From: an uncultured Spartobacteria bacterium
GTDB lineage: Bacteria; Verrucomicrobiota; Verrucomicrobiia; Chthoniobacterales; Chthoniobacteraceae
Reading direction: 5' to 3'
Length of the DNA stretch: 33,263 nucleotides
Assembly: GCA_903928175.1 (NCBI GenBank)
Contig: CAIYQA010000320.1
Location: forward strand, 1-33,263
Numbering within the stretch: position 1 is the first letter of the stretch; each line of letters starts with the position of its first letter. The notes under the pieces were generated by a model that saw only the letters and a program-made list of their open reading frames with translations, made no database searches and was not told where the DNA came from. The position numbers and the translations under genes were made by a program. This document shows, one piece after another, positions 9,182 to 17,504 of this stretch.

Positions 9182-10688
9182 ATGAATCCGTCGAACCCAC
9201 TGTATTCGTGATCTTCGGAGGCACCGGAGACCTCGCCTGGCGCAAGCTGATCCCGGCGCTTTTCAATCTTCAACAAACGGGATGCCTGCCTGCGAAGACC
9301 GCAATTATCGCAATCGGCACCTCGGAAAAGGACGAAGAGTCCTGCGCGAGCGGCTTCACGAGGGCGTAAAGCAGTTTGCGCGCCCTGCCAATCCCGGAGA
9401 TTGGGAGTCCTTTGCGCCCCGCATCAGATACCAGCGAGGTGACTTCATGGATCCCATTACTTACGAGCGCCTTGCCGCTACCCTTGCGGATATGGATCGG
9501 GAGTGGAGCACCGAGGCTCAACGTATATTCTATCTCGCCGTTCCTCCCTGGATGTTTGAGGCTATACCCATAAAACTATCAGAAGTTGGCCTGGCGAGTC
9601 GGAAGCAAACCCGGCTGGTTGTTGAAAAGCCCATTGGTTCCGATCTCGAATCAGCGAAAGCCGTAAACCGCACCCTGACACAAGCGTTTCACGAATCGCA
9701 AATATTTCGTATCGACCACTATCTTGGCAAAGAGACCGTGCAGAACATACTCGCGTTTCGCTTTGCCAATCCGCTCTTTGAACCGCTCTGGAACCGGAAC
9801 TACATCAACCACGTCGCGATTACTGTAGCGGAGCAGGTGGGTGTCGAACACCGCGGTCGCTATTACGAGAAAGCTGGCGCACTCCGCGACATGATCCAGA
9901 ACCATTTATTGCAACTGGTCAGCTTGATTGCCATGGAACCACCGGTCTCCTTTGCAGCCGATGAAATCCGCAACAAGAAAGTCGATGTCCTGCGCGCCAT
10001 TCGCCCGATGGTGCCAGACAAAATCTCCACATGCGCCGTGCGCGGGCAATACAGAGCGGGTGAAATCAATGGCCAGCGCGTTTGCGCCTACCGGGAAGAA
10101 CCCGACGTGGACCCCAATTCACGCACGGAAACATTCGCTGCGCTCGAACTCTCTCTGGATAATTGGCGCTGGCATGACGTGCCGTTTTATCTGCGCACCG
10201 GAAAGCGGCTTCCAGTCCGGGCGTCAGAAATCGTGATCCAGTTTTGCCGGGTTCCGCACCGGGCGTTTCCGCCGGAGGCCGCCTCCGATTTTCAGCCGGT
10301 TCGGCTTATTCTTTCGATCCAGCCCTTCGAAGGCATCGTGCTCAAATTCCACGCCAAACAGCCGGGACGCAGCATGCATCTGCGCTCGGTTGATATGCGG
10401 TTTGGCTATCAGGAGAACTTTGAAACTCCGTCACCGGATGCCTACGAAACCTTGCTTCGAGATGTACTTGTGAACGATCCGACCCAGTTCAAGCGCGCCG
10501 ACGAGGTCGAGGCCGCGTGGATTGCTGTGATGCCGGTTTTGCAAGCGTGGGCGGCAACGCCCCCGGATGACTTTCCAAACTATGCCGCTGGCACCTGGGG
10601 ACCGAAAGCCGCGGAGGAGCTTCTTGCCCGAAGTGGACGGCAGTGGTTTCCGCCGCTTGCGGTAAAAGCCAGCATTGTGCCCCCTTGA
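9178..10688 (+). pseudogene. zwf: Glucose-6-phosphate 1-dehydrogenase, split by an apparent -1 frameshift
   Basis: First enzyme of the oxidative pentose phosphate pathway (glucose-6-phosphate to 6-phosphogluconolactone). The frame from ATG 9178 gives the N-terminus with the coenzyme motif GGTGDLAWRKLIPALF and stops at 9369. A second frame, tracked from 9282, carries the rest: RERLHEGVKQFAR, RIDHYLGKETVQNILAF with the active-site His and Lys, and DVPFYLRTGKRLP. The natural junction is DEES-LRERLHEGV, which needs one extra base near 9340-9342. Joined, the protein would be about 503 residues, normal length, and no other damage is visible. A base-calling error or a very recent mutation is more likely than old decay. 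Translation would start in an ATGA overlap with gnd. A programmed shift is possible but unsupported. Confidence 0.88.
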
Positions 10689-10694
10689 GGTTAT

Positions 10695-11183
10695 ATGAAA
10701 CTGGAGAAGATCACCCGTCGTCGCTTCCTGACCGGGATCAGCTTTGGGCTCGCCGCTGCGAGTGCCGCGCTGGTAAGCGTGCCGGTGATCGGTTCCATCC
10801 TGGTTCCGCTGTTCCGAAGGCTGCCCGAAGTGTGGCGTTCTGTGGGGCATGTGGATTCCTTTGAAGTAGGCAAAACGGTTCCGGTGGTCTTCCAAAACGC
10901 GGACCCGCTGCCGTGGGCGGGGGTTTCGGCAAAGAATGCCGCGTGGTTGCGGCGCGTGAGCGAGACCGAGTTTGTTGCGTTTGCCATCAACTGTATGCAT
11001 CTCGGCTGCCCAGTGACCTGGCTTCCAGATGCTGAGTTGTTCATGTGCCCGTGCCACGGAGGCGTGTACACCAAAGACGGAGAAGTTGCGGCGGGACCTC
11101 CACCCAAAGCCCTGGCACGCCATCAAGTGCGCGTGCGAAATGGGGAGGTGGAAGTCCTGACCATGCCCATTCCCATTGCTTGA
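10695..11183 (+). CDS. qcrA: Rieske iron-sulfur protein of a bc-type quinol oxidoreductase
   Basis: The [2Fe-2S] subunit that takes an electron from quinol and passes it to a c-type heme. The 162 residues begin with a twin-arginine signal (TRRRFLTG, about residues 7-14) and a hydrophobic anchor (LAAASAALVSVPVIGSILV), so it is probably Tat-exported and membrane-anchored. The cluster boxes are CMHLGC and CPCHGG; two Cys and two His are present. The commoner forms are CTHLGC and CPCHGS, so both boxes have small substitutions; the second-box Ser to Gly change could lower the cluster potential (inference). GAGG just before the ATG is the ribosome-binding site. It lies 6 bp after zwf and 16 bp before the cytochrome b gene, in one operon. 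Confidence 0.92.
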   Translation: MKLEKITRRRFLTGISFGLAAASAALVSVPVIGSILVPLFRRLPEVWRSVGHVDSFEVGKTVPVVFQNADPLPWAGVSAKNAAWLRRVSETEFVAFAINCMHLGCPVTWLPDAELFMCPCHGGVYTKDGEVAAGPPPKALARHQVRVRNGEVEVLTMPIPIA

Positions 11184-11199
11184 CCGAAAGGCCCCGGAG

Positions 11200-12618
11200 A
11201 TGTTCCTGCGAATCTTCAAAACAACCTGGGCATGGCTCGACGCGCGGTTGGGAATCTCTGCCCTCGTCGTGCCGATGATAACCCACCGAGTGCCACCGGA
11301 CGCGCGTTGGTGGTATGTCTTTGGCAGTGCAACGCTTGCCGCATTTCTCCTCCAGGTTGTCACCGGCGTGATGCTTTCCTTTTCCTATGTCCCTTCGTCC
11401 GGGGATGCCTATGCGGCGTTGCAATACCTCTCCCATGATGCGCCGTTTGGCCGGTTACTGCGGGGGCTCCACTACTTCGGCGCATCAGCTATGGTGTTGA
11501 TGGTCGGTATCCACGCGCTGCAAGTCTTTCTTTTCGGCGCGTACAAATTCCCGCGCGAGTTAAACTGGATCACCGGGGTGTTGCTGCTTGGGTTGACGTT
11601 GGGAATGGGCTTCACTGGTCAAATCCTCCGATGGGATCAAACGGCCGTATGGTCTGTGGTCGTTGGTGCCGAACAAGCGGGTCGCGCGCCGTTGGCTGGG
11701 GAATGGATTGCGCGATTGATTCTGGGAGGCGGGAACATTGGCGGGATGACGTTGAGCCGATTTTTCGTCCTCCACGTGTTTGTTCTTCCCGCGCTCATTA
11801 TGGGTTTGGTCGGCGCGCACCTGCGCTTGGTGTTGCGCAACGGTATTTCGGAGCCGCCCAAACCCGGCGCGCCGGTCGATCCCACGACATACCGGCAGGA
11901 TTACGCGGCGCTCTTGGAGAAAACGGGCCGTCCCTTTTGGCCGGATGCCGCGTGGCGTGACGTGGTGTTTGCAGCGGGTATGATTGTGGTAGTTGTGCTT
12001 TGTGCCTTCCTCTTGGGGCCCCCGGAACTCGGGAAACCGCCCGATCCGTCGCTCATCCACGCCGACCCGCGTCCCGATTGGTATCTGCTCTGGTATTTCG
12101 CCGTGCTTGCCTTGCTACCTCCGGCAACAGAGAACGTTTTCATCGTCTTTGCGCCGCTCGCAGCCGGGGTCGCGCTGCTCGTTATACCACTCCTCTTCCC
12201 GCGTGGAGAGCGGCATTTCAGCCGTCGCCCTTGGGCGGTGGCGGCGGTGTTGACGCTGCTCGTCATGTTCGGCGCACTCTGGCGCGCCGGGTTGGACTCC
12301 GATTGGTCGCCCGACTTCACAGCCCAGCCGATTCCCCAAAAAGTCGTGGCGTCCACTGACCCTCTGGTGCAACACGGGGCGCAGTTGTTTTTTTCCAAGG
12401 CTTGCATCCACTGCCACGCAATCGAAGGGAATGGCGGGCGTCGCGGCCCGAATCTCACCGATGTGAGCGACCGCCTGACCCAAGAGCAGATCACCATCCG
12501 CATCCTCAACGGCGCAACGAATATGCCAGCGTTTGGCGACATTTTGAAACCCGACGAGATGAAAGCGCTTTCGGTTTTCTTGGAATCGCGACGCGAACCC
12601 GGAAGGAAAAGCAATTAG
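11200..12618 (+). CDS. Cytochrome b (b6 + subunit IV) fused to cytochrome c
   Basis: Core of a compact quinol:cytochrome c reductase. The start is placed at ATG 11200 (GGAG immediately upstream) rather than TTG 11176; 472 residues. Helix B has His91 and His105 with 13 residues between; helix D has His192 and His207 with 14 between, the b6f-like spacing. PDWY (292-295) is the quinol-site motif, in place of PEWY. Membrane helices run to about residue 362. A C-terminal domain then carries one c-heme site, CIHCH (402-406), with Met442 as likely axial ligand. In many bacteria these three parts are two or three proteins; here one chain holds all, and no separate cytochrome c1 gene is seen. The stop codon overlaps that of the convergent NADH dehydrogenase gene. 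Confidence 0.92.
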   Translation: MFLRIFKTTWAWLDARLGISALVVPMITHRVPPDARWWYVFGSATLAAFLLQVVTGVMLSFSYVPSSGDAYAALQYLSHDAPFGRLLRGLHYFGASAMVLMVGIHALQVFLFGAYKFPRELNWITGVLLLGLTLGMGFTGQILRWDQTAVWSVVVGAEQAGRAPLAGEWIARLILGGGNIGGMTLSRFFVLHVFVLPALIMGLVGAHLRLVLRNGISEPPKPGAPVDPTTYRQDYAALLEKTGRPFWPDAAWRDVVFAAGMIVVVVLCAFLLGPPELGKPPDPSLIHADPRPDWYLLWYFAVLALLPPATENVFIVFAPLAAGVALLVIPLLFPRGERHFSRRPWAVAAVLTLLVMFGALWRAGLDSDWSPDFTAQPIPQKVVASTDPLVQHGAQLFFSKACIHCHAIEGNGGRRGPNLTDVSDRLTQEQITIRILNGATNMPAFGDILKPDEMKALSVFLESRREPGRKSN

Positions 12619-13874
12619 GGTTTCGCTTTGCGGGGAGCCACATTGGTGATGAGTCGGGCACCCCGGTAAAAGTTGAAATAGCTCCAGGCCCAGTCCAAGA
12701 GGACGATGACGCGGTTGCGGAATCCGATCAAGAAAACAAGGTGAACCAAAAGCCACGCGAGCCATGCCAGAAATCCGTTGAACCGGAGACCGCGAATATC
12801 CGCCACAGCGGCGCGACGGCCGATGGTCGCCATGGAGCCTTTGTCGAAGTAATGGAAGGGGATGGTCAGCCTCCCTTGGATTTGGGCCAGGATATTGCGC
12901 GCGGCGTGCCGACCTTGTTGCATTGCCACGGGGGAGACTCCGGGAAGCGGGCTGCCGGTTTGGTGCGAAAAGTTCGCCAAATCTCCGATGACATAGAGAT
13001 TTGGATATCCCGGCACGGTCAAATCGGGATTGACTCGAACCCGCCCCGCGCGATCCGGTTCAACGCCGAGCTGGCTTCCCAAGGGCGAGGCCGCGTTGCC
13101 CGCCGCCCAGATCACCGTGCGGCTGTGAATGAACTCGTCCGGCGTTTTTACTCCATCGCCGCCAACATCCTCCACTTTCGTTCCCGTGCGCACTTCAATG
13201 CCGATGGCTTGGAGTTTGCGCAGGGCTTTGGCGGAGAGACTATCCGCAAAGCTCGGGAGGATTCGAGGCGCGGCGTCCAGAAGGAGGATGCGGGCTTGGC
13301 TCGGGTCAATCCGGCGAAAATCCCGAACCATCGTGTAGCGGGCAATCTCCCCGAGCGCCCCCGCCATTTCCACCCCCGTCGGTCCGCCACCCACCACCAC
13401 AAAGGTCAAGGCAGCCTGCCGTGTTGCGGGATCGTCCGTTTTTTCAGCTTCCTCGAAGGCGAGCAGCATCCGCCTACGAATCTCCAGCGCGTCTTCGATA
13501 CTCTTGAGTCCCGGCGCATCCTTCTCCCATTCCGGGTGCCTAAAGTAGGAATGGGTGGCACCGGTGGCCAGAATCAGATAATCATAAGGGAAAGCGCCGT
13601 CGCTGGTAATGACTTGATTGCGAGTCGGATTCACTTGGAGAATGTCGGTCATGGAGACCGTTACATTCCTTGCTCGGCGAAGAATGTGCCGGATCGGCTG
13701 GGCAATCTGTGCTGGGGAAAGGGCTGCACTTGCCACTTGGTAGAGGAGCGGCTGAAAGAGGTGATGATTTGCGCGGTCAAGCACCAACACATGCACCGCT
13801 TTATCTGCGAGCGCTTTTGCGGCTGCCAATCCCCCAAAACCGGCTCCAGCGATGATGACTTTGGGATAATTCAC
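12615..13874 (-). CDS. ndh: Type II NADH dehydrogenase (NDH-2), FAD-dependent
   Basis: A single-subunit, non-proton-pumping NADH:quinone oxidoreductase on the inner face of the membrane. Motifs: the FAD site IIAGAGFGGLAAAKAL at the N-terminus, LILATGATHSYF, the NADH-binding VVVGGGPTGVEMAGALGE, YVIGDLA for FAD closure, and a C-terminal amphipathic/hydrophobic segment (WLAWLLVHLVFLIGFRNR) typical of the membrane anchor. The frame extends to TTG 13892, but GTG 13874 gives the expected short N-terminus (NYPKVIIAG) and about 419 residues. It follows the heme O synthase gene on the minus strand with almost no gap, so they form a two-gene operon. It would feed electrons into the quinone pool used by the bc complex and by the NO reductase at 22776. 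Confidence 0.93.
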   Translation of the reverse strand: MNYPKVIIAGAGFGGLAAAKALADKAVHVLVLDRANHHLFQPLLYQVASAALSPAQIAQPIRHILRRARNVTVSMTDILQVNPTRNQVITSDGAFPYDYLILATGATHSYFRHPEWEKDAPGLKSIEDALEIRRRMLLAFEEAEKTDDPATRQAALTFVVVGGGPTGVEMAGALGEIARYTMVRDFRRIDPSQARILLLDAAPRILPSFADSLSAKALRKLQAIGIEVRTGTKVEDVGGDGVKTPDEFIHSRTVIWAAGNAASPLGSQLGVEPDRAGRVRVNPDLTVPGYPNLYVIGDLANFSHQTGSPLPGVSPVAMQQGRHAARNILAQIQGRLTIPFHYFDKGSMATIGRRAAVADIRGLRFNGFLAWLAWLLVHLVFLIGFRNRVIVLLDWAWSYFNFYRGARLITNVAPRKAKP

Positions 13875-13878
13875 GGCG

Positions 13879-14760
13879 TCATTTCCAAGCAAAAAGCATC
13901 AGGCCCAACAACGCCGGGAGATAAATAATCGAAACCACAAAAAGACGACGGGCGGATTCACAGTTCCGCTCAAACAGAAACAAACCCGAGCTGGCCAGCA
14001 GGACGCTATCCAACAAAAGTGCGCCCATGAGATAAACCGTCCCCGCCGTTCCCATAAAGAAAGGGGTCAATGTAATCCCTGTGAGAATCCCCGAGAAAAT
14101 AAGACCGTGCAGCGCAGCAGATTGCCCGCTGGCGTCAGCCGAAAGAAAGGCGAACCCGGCGTTCGCGTAATCGTCGCGGTGCATCCAGGCAATAGCTACC
14201 AAGTGAGGGATCTGCCAGGTGAAAAGCACCCCGAAGAGCATACCGGCTTCCCATCGCAACAAGCCGTCCACCGCCGCCCACCCGATGACAGGCGGGAGCG
14301 CGCCCGCAATTGCGCCGACGAACACACATGCCGAAGATCGTCGCTTCATCGGGGTATAGGCTGCAAGATAGACCACAAGCGCCACGGCTGCCAGGCAGGT
14401 GGCAAGCACCGTTGTTTGCAGCGCAAGACATGCCAACCCTGCGAGAGTCATCCCAACCCCAAAGACAAAAGCCTCAGGCCGTGTGACGCGGCCTGCGGGT
14501 AGCGGACGGCCTAGGGTTCGGGTCATCAACCGATCCCAGCGCACTTCGATTACCTGATTCAAAACAGCCGCACCACCGGACACCAGTGCGGTTCCAAATA
14601 ACGCGAACGCCAATCTCTGCCAGTCGATTGCCTCCCGGCTTGCCATGCAGAACCCGACAGCCGTGGCAAAGAGAACCAGAAGCCCCAACCGCGGTTTGGT
14701 AAGGCGCAAAAAATCCCATCCCCGCTCTGCGGAAGCGATATAGAAATGCGCTGCTTGCAT
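13879..14760 (-). CDS. ctaB: Protoheme IX farnesyltransferase (heme O synthase)
   Basis: Adds a farnesyl group to heme B to make heme O, the first step toward heme A for the oxidase encoded next door. The 293-residue polytopic membrane protein belongs to the UbiA prenyltransferase superfamily. The first catalytic aspartate motif is NQVIEVRWDRLMTRTLGRPL, followed by YTPMKRRS and HRDDYANAGF, the second conserved region. The ATG at 14760 is preferred to the TTG at 14775. No heme A synthase (ctaA) gene is seen in the window, so whether the oxidase carries heme O or A cannot be judged here. The gene lies divergent from coxB, with ndh immediately downstream. Confidence 0.94.
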   Translation of the reverse strand: MQAAHFYIASAERGWDFLRLTKPRLGLLVLFATAVGFCMASREAIDWQRLAFALFGTALVSGGAAVLNQVIEVRWDRLMTRTLGRPLPAGRVTRPEAFVFGVGMTLAGLACLALQTTVLATCLAAVALVVYLAAYTPMKRRSSACVFVGAIAGALPPVIGWAAVDGLLRWEAGMLFGVLFTWQIPHLVAIAWMHRDDYANAGFAFLSADASGQSAALHGLIFSGILTGITLTPFFMGTAGTVYLMGALLLDSVLLASSGLFLFERNCESARRLFVVSIIYLPALLGLMLFAWK

Positions 14761-14919
14761 GGAGTCCGGTGACAAAACGGATGGATGTATTGGGAAGGCC
14801 GGGTGCTCATCTCAAATAACCTGCAAATGCACGGAAAAACATGCCTCGTTCATAATTCAACGGCCTGTGCACCAGCTTTATTCGATGTTCTGACCGAGGA
14901 TACCCAAGGCCAACCGCGC

Positions 14920-15858
14920 ATGAAATTGCAGGATACATCGGTTTTCGACGCAAACAGCCCACAAGCGCGCGCCATCCTCCACCTTTTCTATTTCGACCTG
15001 GCAATTTCTGCCGTGATTTTTTTGACGGTTGCCTCACTGGTTCTTTATGCCGTCATTCGGTTTCGTCAGCGGCCCGGCGAGGGCGAACCGTTCCAAGACC
15101 CAGGAAATCCCAAGCTCGAAACGCTCTGGACCGTCATTCCCGCGCTCATCCTTTTGGCACTCTTGGTGGCGACAGCTTACACGATGCGGGTCGTCAATCC
15201 TCCGGTCATTCGTTCGGATCCCAACGTGGCTGTTATCGCCCATCAGTGGTGGTGGGAATATCGGTATCCGCACTCCGGGGTTTTGACCGCCAACGAACTG
15301 CACATGCCGCTCGGCAAAAAGTGGCTCCTGCGGCTGGAATCGGCGGACGTCATTCACGACTTCTGGGTTCCCGGTCTCGGTGCAAAGGTGGACGCCATTC
15401 CGGGCCATCCGAACTATCTCTGGCTCACACCCTCGAAAACCGGGGTCTATCTGGGCACCTGCGCGGAGTTTTGCGGAGAAGAACACGCCCTGATGGGCAT
15501 TCGTGTGATCGTGCAATCGTCGGAGGAATTCGAGGCCTGGCAGCAAAGCCAACTCCGCGTTCCGGCCAAGCCTACAGGCGTCGAGGCCGAACGGGGGGCG
15601 CGGCTCTTTGAAGAACGAACCTGCATGAATTGCCACACCATCGCGGACACGAAAGCCAGGGGAACGGTGGGCCCGGATCTGACGCATGTGGGCGACCGCC
15701 AAACGCTCGGTTCCGGGGCGATCCCCAACACGCTGGATCAACTCACAAAATGGATCATGGACCCCCAAAAGATCAAACCGGGTTGCAACATGCCCAGCCT
15801 GAAGTTGACGGAATCTCAAGCCCACGACATCGCGGTTTATCTGGAGGCACTCAAATGA
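14920..15858 (+). CDS. coxB: Cytochrome c oxidase subunit II fused to cytochrome c (caa3 type)
   Basis: Carries the CuA center and one heme c that pass electrons to subunit I. I propose ATG 14920 (MKLQDTSVFD, 312 residues), because the 45 residues before it in the open frame (from 14785) look neither like a signal peptide nor like the family; that longer start remains possible. Two membrane helices lie at about 22-47 and 72-90. CuA ligands are all present: His146, then Cys181, Glu183, Cys185, His189 and Met192 in CAEFCGEEHALM. A cytochrome c domain follows, with CMNCH at 235-239. The fused heme c makes this a caa3-like oxidase that could take electrons from the bc fusion protein. Its stop overlaps the coxA start (ATGA). 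Confidence 0.92.
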   Translation: MKLQDTSVFDANSPQARAILHLFYFDLAISAVIFLTVASLVLYAVIRFRQRPGEGEPFQDPGNPKLETLWTVIPALILLALLVATAYTMRVVNPPVIRSDPNVAVIAHQWWWEYRYPHSGVLTANELHMPLGKKWLLRLESADVIHDFWVPGLGAKVDAIPGHPNYLWLTPSKTGVYLGTCAEFCGEEHALMGIRVIVQSSEEFEAWQQSQLRVPAKPTGVEAERGARLFEERTCMNCHTIADTKARGTVGPDLTHVGDRQTLGSGAIPNTLDQLTKWIMDPQKIKPGCNMPSLKLTESQAHDIAVYLEALK

Positions 15859-17504
15859 GCGAAGAATCCCCGGCGAATAGAGCCATCACTTCCCTGGCGG
15901 ATATGAAGGAATACCGCGGCATGCTCAGTTGGATCACGTCGGTTGATCACAAGCAGATTGGCATCCTGTATATTGTCTCGGCGTTTGTCTTCTTTCTCGT
16001 GGGGCTCGGCCTGGCGCTCGCCATGCGCATCCAGTTGATGGTGCCAGTGAGCCACTTCATGTCTCCCGGAGCTTACAACCAGATTTTCACGATGCACGGC
16101 ACAACCATGGTTTTTCTCATGGCGATGCCTTTGCTGTTCGGGTTCTCGGTCTATTTCGTGCCGCTGATGATCGGAGCCCGCGACATGGCTTTCCCACGTC
16201 TGAACGCCCTCGGATACTGGCTCTATCTCTTCGGGGCGCTGATGATGTATTTCAGTTTCGTCGCGGGCGGTGCGCCGGATGCCGGGTGGTTCAGCTACGC
16301 GCCGCTGACCGAAAAAGGCTATTCCTCATCCCCCGGAATTGACTATTGGGCGCTAAGTCTGCTCGTGATGGGCGCCGGTTCCGTGGCGACGGGGATCAAC
16401 CTCATCGTGACCGTTCTGACCCTGCGGGCACCCGGCATGACGTTGACCCGGACACCCCTTTTCATCTGGATGATCTTTTTCAATGCGTTCCTGGTCATCC
16501 TGTCGCTGCCTGCCCTCAACGCGGCACTGGTGATGATTCTCGCGGATCGGCAACTCAACGCACACTTTTTCTCACCCGCGCACGGCGGCTCAGCCCTCCT
16601 GTGGCAGAACTATTTTTGGCTGTTCGGGCACCCGGAGGTTTACATCCTGGTTCTGCCCGCCTTTGGAGTCATATCGGAAGTCATCCCGGTCTTCTCGCGC
16701 AAGGTCATCTACGGGTATGGTTTCCTTGCGGCATCGACGATAGCCATCGCTTTCCTGAGCTACGGAGTCTGGATTCACCACATGTTCGCCACCGGCATGA
16801 GCTATGTGATCCTGTATGTGTTTGCGGGAAGCAGCATGTTGATAGCCATCCCGACGGGAATCAAAATTTTCAACTGGATCGCCACGATGTGGGGGGGCTC
16901 CATCCGATTCACCACAGCCATGCTCTTTGCCACGGCTTTCCAGATCCAGTTTACCGTGGGTGGGTTGAGCGGCGTGGCCTTTGCGGCCATTCCCATCGAC
17001 TGGCAGCTCACCGACAGCTATTTCGTCGTGGCGCACATCCACTATGTCCTATTGGGCGGCACGCTCTTCGCCATGTTCGCGGGCACTTACTATTGGTTTC
17101 CGAAAGTCACGGGACGCCTGCTTTCCGAGAAGATCGGCAAACTGCATTTCTGGCTGATGGTGCTCGGCTTCAATGGCACGTTCTTCGGGATGCACTGGCT
17201 TGGCATCGCAGGAATGCCCCGGCGGGCCTACACGTACCTCGATCGCCCGCCGCTCGGGACGCTGCACCTTATCTCGTCGCTGTTCGCCTTCGTTCTGGCG
17301 CTGGCTATTTTGGTTTTCCTCTGGAACGTGGCGAGAAGCTTGCTTAAGGGCGAAGTCGCCGGGGACAACCCGTGGGGCGGATGGACTTTGGAATGGGCGA
17401 CGACCTCTCCGCCGCCGGTGGAAAACTTTGACCGGGTGCCATCCGTGCGGGGACGCCGTCCGCTCTGGGATTTGGCCCACAAAACGGAAGGAGGCCAACC
17501 ATGA
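15855..17504 (+). CDS. coxA: Cytochrome c oxidase subunit I
   Basis: Catalytic heme-copper subunit that reduces O2 to water and pumps protons; 549 residues. The start is the ATGA overlap with coxB at 15855; the tracked 75-codon extension is in-frame read-through. Heme and copper ligands are present: His81, His259 with Tyr263 in GHPEVY, His308-309, His394 and His396. Glu261 in GHPEVY marks an A1-type enzyme. D-channel Asp110 and Asn117 (GARDMAFPRLN) are present, and the K-channel Thr334 and Lys337 (IPTGIKIF) are intact. One oddity: the usual FGNY reads FSVY, so the D-channel Asn is Val99. The next gene, coxC, starts inside its stop codon. Confidence 0.96.
   Translation: MSEESPANRAITSLADMKEYRGMLSWITSVDHKQIGILYIVSAFVFFLVGLGLALAMRIQLMVPVSHFMSPGAYNQIFTMHGTTMVFLMAMPLLFGFSVYFVPLMIGARDMAFPRLNALGYWLYLFGALMMYFSFVAGGAPDAGWFSYAPLTEKGYSSSPGIDYWALSLLVMGAGSVATGINLIVTVLTLRAPGMTLTRTPLFIWMIFFNAFLVILSLPALNAALVMILADRQLNAHFFSPAHGGSALLWQNYFWLFGHPEVYILVLPAFGVISEVIPVFSRKVIYGYGFLAASTIAIAFLSYGVWIHHMFATGMSYVILYVFAGSSMLIAIPTGIKIFNWIATMWGGSIRFTTAMLFATAFQIQFTVGGLSGVAFAAIPIDWQLTDSYFVVAHIHYVLLGGTLFAMFAGTYYWFPKVTGRLLSEKIGKLHFWLMVLGFNGTFFGMHWLGIAGMPRRAYTYLDRPPLGTLHLISSLFAFVLALAILVFLWNVARSLLKGEVAGDNPWGGWTLEWATTSPPPVENFDRVPSVRGRRPLWDLAHKTEGGQP

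Noticed and set aside
9324-9332. Programmed -1 frameshift signal in zwf
   Set aside because: GGAAAAG is not a canonical slippery heptamer, no stimulatory structure is evident, and the best join is about 10 bases downstream near 9340.
12402-13928. 508-codon plus-strand ORF opposite ndh
   Set aside because: It is antisense to a clear NDH-2 gene and has no recognisable protein features; a GC-rich shadow frame.
14785-14919. Longer CoxB N-terminus from 14785
   Set aside because: The added 45 residues look neither like a signal peptide nor like the subunit II family; ATG 14920 fits the domain start better, though this is not certain.
15855-17504. Apparent loss of the K-channel lysine in CoxA (SIRFTTAM where relatives show SIEFKTPM)
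   Set aside because: The functional K-channel lysine is the one in IPTGIKIF, which is present (Lys337); the other lysine is not the channel residue.
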